A stretch of 64,000 nt of DNA from Toxonevra muliebris. Its lineage: Eukaryota > Arthropoda > Insecta > Diptera > Pallopteridae. The notes under the pieces were generated by a model. The model had not been told where the DNA came from, ran no database searches, and saw only the letters and a program-made list of their open reading frames with translations. The stretch spans positions 19,332,878 through 19,396,877 of the forward strand of contig OY829326.1 in the NCBI GenBank assembly GCA_963691655.1, in the 5' to 3' direction. Position numbers and translations under genes: made by a program. Shown here in pieces: positions 33,130 to 44,500 of the stretch; position 1 is the stretch's first letter; each line of letters opens with the position of its first letter.

Positions 33130-33579
33130 CCACAATTCATCGTTCACAATAGCATTCACATTCTTTTGGATCGTAGATATGTATCTAGTGTGGTGCATAA
33201 CTACCGTTTCACAAACAGCAACAACAACAACCAACAAATAAATGAATGCGACTGCGCAACATCAGCGTCGTGATAACTTTGAACTTCAGCCGACAAAAGT
33301 ACAAACACACGCACACTTAGCCATTCATACAGATACATATAATGAAATGAAACTCAAGAGAAGATATGGAGATAGACTGGTTGTTGTATATGTATGTGTA
33401 AAAGCTAATGTTAGCTTGGCCCAAAAAGGCGAGAAATGTAAAACGTAACATTTGTGTTGACACCAGCAAGCGCAGAGGCAACAGCAACAGCAACCAAGTA
33501 TGTGTTTATGACAATATCAGTGTTAATGTTTCTGTATATGCATGTGCGAGTGTGTGTGTGCGTGTGGGCTACAATCAAG
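33130..33579 (+). other. exon-like island ending in a strong splice donor (putative)
   Basis: The segment is GC-richer than its flanks, contains CAACAACAACAACC and GCAACAGCAACAGCAACC runs typical of fly 5' UTRs, and ends with a textbook donor, CAAG|GTAAGT, at 33579/33580. Two short frames are present (33242-33448 and 33408-33596), the second running into the donor, but neither resembles a known protein. An alternative untranslated first exon is the simplest reading. The upstream boundary is not defined. Confidence 0.28.
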
Positions 33580-35057
33580 GTAAGTTTTCTAAATAAATAA
33601 TAATGAAATTCCAAACATTCCAAACGTTTTTTATTTGCGTTGATATTCATCAGAAAAACATACGCACACACATAAGAGATTACACGTGTATCCACGTATA
33701 TGCATATTTGTATGTGTGTGTCCAATAAAATCAACCACATTTAAAAAAAAAAAGCAAAAAAAAATATATATAAAAACTCAAAATAGAAAAATAGAACCAT
33801 AAAAAAAAATTAATTTCAAAATGTTTTTTTATTTATTTATTTATTTTTTTTTTCAAAATATGCTGCATAACTATAGCCAGCAAGACCCCAAGATTGATAT
33901 GGCAAAAGGTGTGCATTTGTGCTTGGTTTATGTGGCACACACGCATACACACACACAAATGTATGCCTATGTATTAGTTGAAAGTAGTGCGTTTGCTTTG
34001 AATTGCAATGGGCTCTAATGGGCTGCCTGTTGTCGTCACTGCCCCTACCTCAGCCGCCGTCATTCATCGTCGTCACCGCATTCCAATGCGTATCCGGGAT
34101 TGTGAAATGTTTTCATTTCATTTAAATTAAAAAGTTTTTAATTTTTGTTGTTGCTTTTAGATATATTTTTTTATTTTATTATATTTACCTCCTGTAATAA
34201 ACAACAAAAATTTGCTGCGGTTTCGTTTGACGAACTGTAAATAGCTGCAAAAAAAAAATATAAAAATTAATGCAACACTTTCTTATACATAAATTTAATG
34301 TGATGTGTGCCTCTCTTCGTTTTATTTTATTTTCTTTTTTTCCTTTTGAGTTAAAGATATTTATTTATGCATGAAAACTATTTTTATTATTGTTAATTTA
34401 ACTGTTAAATATTAAAGTGTACAAGCAAGAACAACAACAACAAACATAGGAGAAAATCTTTTCCTTCTTCTCTCTCTTTCTCTCCTTTTTTCATCTTCTC
34501 CTTCATTAACGTCGTCCAACTTTAAAGTCTCCTAGTTTTCTTCTTTAACTAGCTATATCTTTATATAGTTAGCTTTTATATTCGCTTATCTGACGCTCAT
34601 GATAATTAAAATTCAAATTGTTTTACGATCGCACATTTGCACACATAAACACGTTAATACTTTTATATCTACCCAGTTGGAAATAGAAATGCAGTATGAA
34701 AAAATATTCTTAGCTAAAAAGACTGACAGAATTAGTGTATTTTTTTCGCCCGAGTTTGACAAACATTTTTGTGCGCTCTGTGGTTTGCCGCCACAATCAT
34801 AAAACGTAGAAAGTGGAATGGTTCAGTTATACTTTGCTCCAGGAAGACGAAACCGCCCAAAAATCGTGGAGCGAAGAAATAATATTATTCAAGAGACTTA
34901 TTTGGAATTTGTAAAGCTTTTTCCTTAAAATTTAACAATCTGACCCTTTTTTTACCAGGGGTTGATTGTAAATTTTTTATATAATTCTTACTACTTATGA
35001 CAACCTTCAGGCCCTGAAAATTTTTAAAAAAGCTCTGGTTTCATGATCATTCATTCA
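33580..35057. other. noncoding stretch
   Basis: Poly-A and poly-T runs, ACACACGCATACACACACAC near 33937-33956, a CT-rich tract (CTTCTTCTCTCTCTTTCTCTC, 34466-34486) and no recognised gene. Confidence 0.4.
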
Positions 35058-35586
35058 TAATCAATTAATAAAATTAAAATATCTGAAGAATATATAAATC
35101 GTTTATTGTTATTTTCCAAAATTAACAATACGACTGGACACGGGGAAACATTATAAGTGACGTTACAGAAAGCGTAAATTATATATAGGGAGAATAATGA
35201 AATTGCGTAAACAGCAGCTGGCGCTTTTAACCGCTGCAATCTTACCTCCAAAAAATTCACAAATGTCTTGGCAAAAGGTACAAAAGTAAGTGCATTGTAA
35301 TAAAATGTTTACCCTTTCGGGCCACATACTCTTTTTTGTACTTTCTTTTCCTAAATTTAAAATAAATAAAATTGTTTATATTTGACATTTATATTTTTCT
35401 AACTAACAGAGTTACACTTGGATTTCAGATCAATTTAAACGCAATTGATCAATTTTTTTCTCAATTTCCGCTAAAATGGAGAGAGGAGCCGAAATTGCTT
35501 AATTTGTGCTTCGTGTGAATGCAAGTTAAGTTACTTGTTATTTTTATTTCATAATTTAAAGGACTTTGAAAACAAATAAGATGCAA
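35058..35586 (+). repeat. ~530-bp duplicated segment, copy A
   Basis: Starts TAATCAATTAATAAAATT and ends near GGACTTTGAAAACAAATAAG. It is repeated in the same orientation at 37452-38006 with high similarity; copy A lacks about 16 bases present in copy B after ACGACTGGA. No terminal inverted repeats, long frame or LTR signature (TG...CA) is evident, so the nature of the unit is unknown. It could be a non-autonomous element or a segmental duplication. Confidence 0.8.
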
Positions 35587-35705
35587 ATTTTTTACTCAAT
35601 ATTTCAAAGAAAAGAAAGAAGAATCAAACCAAGTAACTATTAGACTTGGCTATGTTATATCGCGGGAGTATTTTCACTTTTTAAATGTGGGAGTAATAAT
35701 AAAAA

Positions 35706-36085
35706 ATGGGAAAATGGGTACCGCATGAAGTTTTAAATAGTAATCTTCAGCAAAGAATAGATTTCTACATTGCATTTCGGTTTTTTTTCGCGACTGTCAT
35801 AAGGCATATCCTGACGGGAGACTAAAAATAGGTGTCTATATAATAATATTAAGCCCAAATTACAGACTAGTACTGGACCCTACAGATTGACATCTTCATC
35901 ATAAATTATGTTTGGTGTTGGGATGTTGAGGGGCTACTCCAGCTTGAGTTTTGCCATGTATCCAAACTGCTACTGCGGAAATCTTATTCACCCGATTTAT
36001 CACCTTCTGATTTCTGTTTCGGAGTTTCCAGAACTTTCCTAACGGCCAAAATTTGAATCTCGAGGTATCATCTACTGCGGAGTTG
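35706..36085 (+). pseudogene. dead mariner transposase fragment
   Basis: Plus-strand translation gives MGKWVPHEV, then TGD followed by stops where the family has GDEKW, and further on SYSPDLSPSDFCF, the conserved third-aspartate region of mariner transposases. Several nonsense codons and a frameshift (after FCF) are present, and the sequence after the second catalytic aspartate region is badly eroded. It is distinct from the mariner copies at 45237 and 51743, closer to irritans/mellifera-type sequences by the PHE motif. Terminal repeats were not found. Confidence 0.65.
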
Positions 36086-37451
36086 CCCTGAATTTATAGT
36101 TGAGTTAGGCATCTTATATTTTCCTTCTGGGTACTTATATTTAAGTGAATCTGTACATTTTGTACCAACACAACAGCCAAGAAATGTACATTGGCAGTGC
36201 TTCTGTTATACACGTTTGTACATGAAGTACATCTTTTTAGAAATTGAAGTGCGTTCTGTTTCATTCGCAAATGTGTATCTTAAAGGAGGTTCTAGTTTCC
36301 TCTTATATCAATGCACCATTTGGAAAAAGGTCCTTTTCGATATAGCAGGAAAGGGATAACGAAGTTTCGACTTTGTTCAGTTGTTTATGCCGAATTCTAT
36401 GTGCATTTAAATTATGCGCTTTGGTTGCACAGAAATTTCGAAGCACATTGATTTTCTCGCTTGGAAATCAACATTCAACACTACGTACCTTTGTGTATAT
36501 CATATTTCTTAAGTATTTCTCAATGAGCATTAACACATCGTAAATGTATTATACTTCATCCATCCAAAGTTCCATCAAACACATACAAATGTACATCTAC
36601 AATACATATGCAAACAGCGATCACAAAAAATACAGCAACAACATTCAACAATAATGAAATTGTAATAAAAATTTTTGAGTTAAGATGAGTTGAAAAGATA
36701 AACGTAAAGATAAAATGAAAACCAAAAATAAAACTTAACCAAAGCTCAGGCATGTTTAGGTAAGTAGATAGTTATAGTTAGACTGCAAGTATGTTGGGCA
36801 TAAAGAATATTAAATTCTCTAGCGTGTATGTTATAATATCAACGAAATAACAAAGTTAACGAAAAGAAAGAAAGTGAAAAATTAACACACTCTCTTCACA
36901 CACAGAGGCAACACATACTAATATGTTGATAACAAGTACACGCACACACACACACACACACACATAGACGTTCATATGTGTTCATTAAGATGCCTCTCAT
37001 AAAAATTAACTATGGTTTATTTAATGAGGATTCCCAAAATATTTTGGCTATTTTTGTATGGCTACTTTTGGCTAAATTAATATTTACAAATAAAAGAAGT
37101 TCTAAAATGATTAGGTTCAAAATATTTGAAAAAATTCTCTCAATAACTCGAGATAATGAGTTTTTTTATAGGTATTTTTGGTGATTTTTTTAATGCGATT
37201 TCCATTAAATCGGACAAAATACTTATACGAGAAACTATAGAACTCTCGAATCGGACGGAAACTAAAGATTATATGAACGAAATTATAGAATTAATATCAA
37301 TTTTTGTGAAAATTGCATAAAATATCATATCATATTATTTTTGATTCCCATAATTGATGACCTCTTATTTGTAGCCTAATGAAAATATTTTCCATATAAA
37401 AGACGATTTTTAGAGCTCTTCAGTTTATTGAGAGAACCGAAATAAAATAAT
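36086..37451. other. noncoding stretch between duplicated segments
   Basis: Contains a CA repeat (36941-36964) and no recognised gene. Together with the mariner remnant it forms the ~1.9-kb interval between the two direct repeats at 35058 and 37452. Confidence 0.4.
36941..36964. repeat. (CA)n microsatellite
   Basis: CGCACACACA followed by uninterrupted CA units, within otherwise unremarkable noncoding DNA. Confidence 0.8.
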
Positions 37452-38006
37452 TAATCAATTAATAAAATTAAAATATCTGAAGAATATATAAATCGTTTAT
37501 TGTTATTTTCCAAAATTAACAATACGACTGGAGTTATTAGAAATTTACACGGGGGAAACATTATAAGTGACATAACAGAAAGCGTAAATTATATATAGGG
37601 AGAATAATGAAATTGCGTAAACAGCAGCTGGAGCTTTTAACCGCTGCAATCTTACCTCCAAAACATTCACAAATGTCTTGGCAAAAGGTGCAAAAGTAAG
37701 TGCATTGTAATAAAATTTTTACCCTTTCGGGCCACACACTTGTTTTATACTTTCTTTTCCTAAATTTAAAATAAATAAAATTGTTTATATTTGACAGTTA
37801 TATTTTTCTAACTAACAGAGTTACACTTGGATTTCAGATCAATTTAAACCCAATTTCAACACAATTGATAAATTTTCTTCTCAATTTCGGCTAAAATTGA
37901 GAGAGAAGCCAAATTTGCTTAATTTGGGCTCCGTGTGAATGCAAGTTAAATTACTTGTTATTTTTATTTTATAATTTAAAGGACTTTGAAAAAAAATAAG
38001 AAGCAA
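37452..38006 (+). repeat. ~555-bp duplicated segment, copy B
   Basis: Matches copy A at 35058-35586 over its length, with the extra GTTATTAGAAATTTAC block and another short insertion (CCAATTTCAACACAATTGAT). The two copies are in direct orientation 2.4 kb apart. Confidence 0.8.
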
Positions 38007-38208
38007 TAAGTTTTTCTTTTGTATGGAACTTGAGGCATCTTAATGTGCATTAGCTTGACTTATTCGTATGGATTTGAACTTTACTTCAATTAAATTTATA
38101 TGTGTAACTTTGAAACTAACAAAGCAATCGTGCTTACATTGTTGAAATTATTTTTACTTGATTAATGGGAATCTAAAAAAATGTTCAGATATGTAGCAAC
38201 ATAAAGTA

Positions 38209-39001
38209 CTGTTCAGAATTATAGCGCACTTAGTACTAGTGAGTACTCTAAGCTGTTCATAGCTGAATAACTTTGGCATAAATGCAGAGAAATCCATCAG
38301 GTTTTTTTTATAATAGAAGTCTATTTTATTTTATATTAGTTTGTGAAATAAAAATGATCACTATAATAAAAAAAACTAAAAATACTTATATCTATCTGGA
38401 ATTTCTCAATATGATAACCCCCCGATCCATACATCATGAATTGCTAAATCGGGTATTGTAAGTCACAATTCTCAAATTTTGTAGTGGCTTCCATAGTTGC
38501 ACACACATTTAGGGGTGGCTTCAGCGTAAAGGGAATAACTATAGAAAGCAGTACAATTATAACGATGGTCTTAATGTTGGAATTAAAACTTCTTGGAGAG
38601 AGATATCCTTCAATTTAACTGAATATTATTAGGGATCCCTAAAATCAGATATTTGTTAAAAAATTTACAATACATTTCAGAAATTTATGTAATGATGTAT
38701 TAACAAATACAGAGATAACCTTTCTTTATACTAAAAACTAAATTTGATGCTCCTAATAATATATTACTAATTAATTAGTTCAAGTGCGCTATAATTTTGT
38801 AACACTAAATCCGAAAGTCATTCAAATAAAATTTGATATTTTCTGTTTTTTGTACTATAGTGATCATTTTTATTTCTCAAACCAATATAGAATAAAATAG
38901 TTTTTCATAATAAAAAAGACCCGATGGATTTCTCTGGATTTAAGCCGAAGTTATTCAGCTTTGAACATAGTGAGTACTAAGTGCGTTGTAATTCTGAATA
39001 G
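38209..39001. mobile_element. 793-bp long-TIR MITE (Tc1/mariner type)
   Basis: The left end CTGTTCAGAATTATAGCGCA and the reverse complement of the right end, CTATTCAGAATTACAACGCA, begin an inverted repeat that continues for about 160-170 bases (38209-38378 and 38843-39001), including GAGAAATCCATC and GAAATAAAAATGATCACTAT. TA flanks both sides (38207-38208, 39002-39003). No transposase remnant is visible. An additional internal copy of the terminus, AAGTGCGCTATAATTTTG, lies at about 38782-38799. Confidence 0.85.
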
Positions 39002-39003
39002 TA

Positions 39004-39437
39004 CTTTATATATATACATCTGTATGTCTAAGACTAGGTCCATTTAGACACTTTACCTTAACCATTTTTTTAATAAATAGTATAGAAATAAAATAAGATA
39101 AAATCTTTTCCGCTTTATTGCTCTCTATAGATTTTATATCTGCGCTCTAAGTGTAATGCGTCAAGCTTAAGCAGAAAATTCATCAGATATGTTATTGAAA
39201 TTTAAAATGGTAAATCAGCATGGAAATCTATGAAAAACCTATACCTTTTTTTTTTTATTTAAACATTTGGAAGAGTGGACACAAGAAATATGACAGTGTT
39301 CCAAAGCAATTCAACTACAGGACCATTATTTCCATTAACCTAAATAGAAATAGTATTTGAATGGAAAATGTACTTTTTACTGGACATTTTTTTTTTGATT
39401 TCTTCGTGAATTATAAGCATTTTCAGATCTAGATTAG
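39004..39437. other. short AT-rich spacer between two TA-flanked elements
   Basis: No gene recognised. Contains T-runs near 39247-39256 and 39388-39395. Confidence 0.4.
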
Positions 39438-39439
39438 TA

Positions 39440-40627
39440 AAGCGCGGTTCACGCAAAATTGGCACGCAGGAAAGTTTTGTATCTTTTTAACCAGAACACT
39501 CAGAATAACAAATAATGCCTTAAATAATAAGTTTAATATTGTGTTTTAATACTATAATATTAAAAGATTTAAATTTCTTTGTTGTGCAAAAAGTTCCGGG
39601 TATTCCTTTAAATGGACCCCATCAACCTTTGAACATCCGCTCTGGATACTTTTGCGGCTATTTGGTTCCATTTTAGTAGCATTGAATTCACATTTTTGAC
39701 AATACCTGCATTTTTCTTCAACTTATATTTTGTAATAGCCCAGTATTTTTCGATCGGTCGAAGCTGGGGGCAATTGGGTGGATTCATATATTTGGGCACT
39801 ACATCTACTTTATTTGTCTGATACCAATCCATGGTTTTCTTAGAGTAGTGGCAACTGGCTAAATCAGGCCAAAACTTCACTGGCGAATGGTGGTGACGAA
39901 CAAATGGCAATAGTCGTTTCGAAATGCACTCTTTGATGTAAATATCAGACGTCATAGAAGAGGATGTCACAAATGCCCTGGATTTGAGACCACAGCTGCA
40001 AATAGCCTGCCACATCATTGCTTTCTTTGCAAATTTATCCATTTTTATGTACTTGAATTTTGAGGGTACATTACCACGATTCGTTGCCATATAAAATTTT
40101 TGACCTGGAAGCTGTTTAAGATCAAATTTTACGTATGATTCGCCATCCACAATAATGCATCCATTGAATTTGGTCAAAACATTATTATAAAGAAGACGAG
40201 CACGTTTTTTGGCCAGCAAATTCTGTTTGTCTGTTCTATTTGGATATTTTATGGACCTCAAGATCTTTACCTTTAATTTTAGGTTGGTGGTTCTCGTTTT
40301 GTTCACAACTTTTTTAGCTCTTTCAACACTAAGAGTTTCTTTATATCGTTTTATAACTCTATATACCGTTCTTTTTGAGATATTTAACACTTTCGCAATC
40401 TTTGAACCAGACCACGACGGATTTTCAATATATTTGTTCACAATCAATTTTCTATTTGCGCTTCCATTGTGCACACAATCACCAACTTGCGATCAATTAA
40501 TATGAAAAATTTATCAACTAACGGTAACGGTATTGTAAACAAATCCCAGTAAAAATTTGTTGTTCTTATGACTAGGGGCGACGTGGTGACCACAACAAAG
40601 CGTGCCAATTTGGCGTGAACCGCGATT
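39440..40627 (-). mobile_element. 1188-bp Tc1-like element of the DD37E type
   Basis: The 28-bp terminal inverted repeats occupy 39440-39467 and 40600-40627 and differ at two positions; they begin AA[G/T]CGCGGTTCACGC and contain AAATTGGCACGC. TA dinucleotides flank both ends exactly (39438-39439 and 40628-40629). A single transposase frame on the minus strand fills the interior. The well-preserved ends suggest a fairly recent insertion that an intact transposase could still mobilise. Confidence 0.9.
39608..40474 (-). CDS. Tc1-family DD37E transposase, internally deleted
   Basis: A cut-and-paste transposase that binds the terminal repeats and inserts at TA. The open frame gives 288 residues from a GTG; there is no in-frame ATG upstream before the stop, so the true start is lost or lies in a displaced frame. 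Residues 14-45 form the first helix-turn-helix (NPSWSGSKIAKVLNISKRTV). The catalytic residues are D110 (IIVDGES), D204 (FWPDLASCHYS) and E242 (LRPIEKYW); 37 residues separate the last two, the spacing of the ITmD37E group first known from mosquitoes. After KILRSI the sequence jumps directly to KYPNRTDKQN: about 50 residues that would form the second helix-turn-helix in relatives are missing. The catalytic core looks intact but DNA binding is probably impaired. Confidence 0.85.
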   Translation of the reverse strand: MHNGSANRKLIVNKYIENPSWSGSKIAKVLNISKRTVYRVIKRYKETLSVERAKKVVNKTRTTNLKLKVKILRSIKYPNRTDKQNLLAKKRARLLYNNVLTKFNGCIIVDGESYVKFDLKQLPGQKFYMATNRGNVPSKFKYIKMDKFAKKAMMWQAICSCGLKSRAFVTSSSMTSDIYIKECISKRLLPFVRHHHSPVKFWPDLASCHYSKKTMDWYQTNKVDVVPKYMNPPNCPQLRPIEKYWAITKYKLKKNAGIVKNVNSMLLKWNQIAAKVSRADVQRLMGSI

Positions 40628-40629
40628 TA

Positions 40630-41366
40630 GTTACAATGATCATGGTAATGGCCTTGGTTTAAGTATAAATATTTTGATAATTTTAATCGCATTTTCTTTA
40701 ATTTAATTCCTAGTCAAATTTCAAACTCTTTCAATATAAAGCTCTGAAAAGAATAAGAGGATATTTGGAAAACTTACATTAACACTTTGACTCTCGAATA
40801 TTAGAAGAGTTCGAAAAAAAATATTATTCTAAATTGAAGTTTTCTATGGGTTTCCACATTCAAGGCATTAAATTTCACACCTCCATATGCCTCTGTTTGT
40901 TGTTAAGAATCATAACTATGGAATTGTAGAAAAATCTTCATCAATTTATTGATTTTTATGCTCACTTATCTCTTGCAAATATTTTTAAAAAACTATTTTC
41001 CCGCTTAGCAATAAATTTATGCTTATTTTTTCATAAAATAATCCTTTTGCATTTAGGTTTAGGTTTTTTTCTTGACTTCGAAGACAAAAAAAAACCGAAA
41101 AACATGACTAATACTTAACAGAATGGAATGCTTGTGCAACATTGGAAATGAAAGATTGGCTACTATTTACCTGAAGCGGTACCAGACAGATTCAATACCC
41201 CTGGACAGATTAAGATGAATATATTTTCTTACTACATGCACAATCTGTAAACCGAAGTTCAAATTGCCTCCAATTGTGCTGAATCAAGGAAAGCATGCCC
41301 AAACTTACCAGAAACTTTAGTGAGTTTTAACAGCTTATTGAATGATATTTTTTTGTCAAAGTAACA
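40630..41366. other. noncoding AT-rich stretch
   Basis: No recognised gene or repeat apart from poly-A/T runs. Confidence 0.4.
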
Positions 41367-41555
41367 AACTCGATAGTCTTGTGGGTAGTGCTCTAGACTT
41401 TCAGATTCGGGTTCGATTCCCGTATTCGTCAGGTGGTTAGTTCTCATGACCTTCTTATATTCACTATCAATACGAATTATATGAGAATTACAAGGAGTGC
41501 ATGAGAACACAGCTTGGTAGCCAATGGCAAGACCACCAAGTGATAACAAATAATG
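41367..41555 (+). mobile_element. tRNA-derived SINE, copy 2 (3'-truncated)
   Basis: Begins AACTCGATAGTCTTGTGGGT (A-box region) with GGTTCGATTCCCGT, a perfect B-box, downstream. The body contains CAGGTGGTTAGTTCTCATGA, GAGAATTACAAGGAGTGCA and AGCCAATGGCAAGACCACC, which correspond in order to the body of copy 1 on the opposite strand at 15963-16270. It lacks the last 110 bases or so including the AACCT tail. Its B-box is better preserved than that of copy 1. Confidence 0.75.
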
Positions 41556-44500
41556 GTTCTTATTAGTATTTCAACATCCTATATAAGTTACTTAATATCT
41601 GAAATTGTTGTGCAGAGTGAGAGACTGAGTATGACACTGAAAAACAGTTATGTTTTCCTGAATCGTTCCTTCTTCTTTTCTAGAGACTATGAAAATAAGT
41701 TTATAGTGCTCATTCTCTTTTGATCCCTTAGTAAACAATCAGTTATTAGACTTACGTCAGTCCTCACAGTACACATTGTGGGTGGCTGTAAAAGCCGTCA
41801 GACTCTGCATTCTTTACAGATCCTCTGCCGCAGCTCAATTGCTTACTTTTTGTACACCTGCCAACTTTCTAAATATCCCCAATAAGCTCTCAAAAATCAT
41901 AATAGAAAGACTGCTTTCACACATAAACCTCACAAGGTGGAAACAAAAATAAATAAACAATTACCATTCCATAACGAAGATGTGGAATCAAAACGACAGA
42001 TTGTAGCACCTTACTAAGACCTGACCAGGTCACAGTTTTAGCTATTTTATGTATTTAAGTATTTCAAACCTAAGGACTAGTTCCACTTATTGCGTCATGT
42101 AAGGCACGAATACTAGAAAAAACAGCTCCAAAAAGTATGCAATGATAAAAATTTAAAGGTATAGTTGCCGATGTATAGTTGTTGAATTTGTCATTGTTGT
42201 TCTAATGGATGTCAATATTGTTTACACGTAATCAGCGCCGAAGTGTAGGCACTTCAGAAATAAATGATTTTGTCTTCAACTACTATTCAAGGCTAAAAGT
42301 GGATCCGACATTGACACTCCCGCCATTTTCTTTTCATATTTGCGTTCTAAATGAGAACAAGAGAGAGAGAGAGAGATTGGTCAAAACAAGAAAATGGCTC
42401 TTTATTATTATGAGTCTCCTTTACGTATTTTTTTTAATGTTTTTTTCTCTTTGTGGTTATTCATGATATTATATAAAAACATTTAATTGATAAATTGCAT
42501 GATTTGTTTGCCAGACCAATGAACTCCATTTTTAAATACTCTTAAAACTGATACTAGTTTTTCGTACCTACATGTCAAAACCACCTCTTGGTTTTCTTCG
42601 TTGTTGTTGTTATAGGTGATATGCTGAGTTTAATGGTTTTTGGTTGATGAAACTCGAGCAGTTCCGAGGCGTGAACTCGACATCTCTTGCAACTACGTTT
42701 TCATTTTCGAAGTTTTTTCTGGTGATTTATTTTTAATGTATGTAATTTTTTCATTTCCAGATCTAAGATCCAGATACCACGTATATTCCTTTAGATAAAA
42801 AGTAAGGATCATAGTAGATACATCTAATTTTAAACAGGAGGAAACTGACTTAAGAGCGTGGTGAAAATTAAGTTCAATACAAAGTTTGACTGCAATATTT
42901 TATTGATGAGTATAAAGATATTTATGATAGTTTAAGTTGTTTTTAGATGCTTCGTTGATGCTGTTGAAAATCATATGAAATTTTCAGAGCGACAGCCGAA
43001 AAGAAGTTTAGCCTTTCGTTTACATATTTACTCATTCAGTAGGCCACTTCCGTGGCAAAATTTTGCTTTGACTCAAGAACCGGCTTCTTCAGGTTCAATT
43101 CCCACAAAGGGATAATCTTCTATGATAAATAAGAATATATCTGTTATAATAAAAAAAGGTTAAAAAAAAAATACCGATTCGTGCGCTCACCTTTTTGATT
43201 GAGGAAAGAACCTAAACTTTATCATATGTATGAGCCAACAACATGTTGATTCTATCATTATCATACATAATAGCAGTATTACTTATAGCAGTAATCTTTA
43301 TTATAATAATAATAATAAATGAGTAAACGAACTACCGACCCTTCAACCATAGATCTATCCATACATACATTTATCCGTCGAACTCTTAACGAATATACGC
43401 ATTTCTTTCTCATTGTTCGCATAATATATATATATATATATATGTATGTACAACATAGATACAAATATCTAATGGGCAAGCATCTTAGATACAGATACAG
43501 TAAAGAAGACGCTTTCAATTTAGCCTCAAGCTAATTTCGATTCATATTCAAAATTTTTTTTTGTATATTGTATATTGTATCTACTACTTTATTTCGTTTA
43601 TGCTTTCGGTTAAGTTTTTTTTTTCTATTTTTTTATTAAAAGCAAAGTGAAAACTTTTTAAACAATTTATAACAAGCTCTTAATATACACGCACATACAT
43701 GCAAGGCGAGCAAGCAAATACAATCTTCACATGTATGTTTGTTTTTATATACAAAAGTTCATAGACGCAGATATTCGCAAAGGCAAAATATTCAGACAAC
43801 CTATTTTCATTATTTTTAATTCTTTTTTTTTTATTCGTTCATTTGTTTCGTTATTCGTTTGCTCGTCGTTCTTTATAGAACTTAGTTGAATTTTTGCAAA
43901 AGCAGCTGTTTAAAATTTCTTCTTCTTTTTTTTTTGTTTTTTTTTTTGTTGTATACTGCCGTTGTCGTGTTTTGCCTGAATTCTTCGTTCTTCGTCTTCT
44001 TCTGTAAGACATCTCACCGCACCATCACCACCACCGATCACTGATCACCACAATGCCGTGTGTACCGTACCTTGTACATACATACAAATTTTTATATGTA
44101 TGTTTGTTTGTATGTATGTTTATATGTACATATGATTATTTGAGGGTACCGAGTACCGAGAGTTAGCAGCTTACAATGGATATGCAAGTATTGTATTTGT
44201 ATGTACTTCCACTCTTTTTACAGGAGGGAAGAAGTTTCCATGAGATCATTTCTTTCTGTATCAATTGTATTCTTGTATTCGCACAGGCATACACACATAC
44301 ATTAATACATGCAATATATGAGATATTCCTACATACCTACAAGTTCATATTGTAGATATATGGATATATTGTACTTCTTACTACATTATATGAGGGGTTC
44401 ATGGATAAACATAAACATACATACATACAACTACAAACATACAATGACGTTTTTTTTTTTTTCATTTCATTTTATTTATTCGGTTCTTTATTTTCTTTTA

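Noticed and set aside
35058..38006. LTR retrotransposon flanked by the direct repeats
   Set aside because: The repeats do not start TG and end CA, there is no primer-binding site or gag/pol sequence between them, and the interval contains only a mariner remnant.
40209..40505. 98-residue plus-strand frame
   Set aside because: It is the antisense shadow of the DD37E transposase on the minus strand.
41259..41549. 96-residue minus-strand frame
   Set aside because: It lies across the SINE copy on its antisense strand; the resemblance is to the SINE DNA, not to a protein family.
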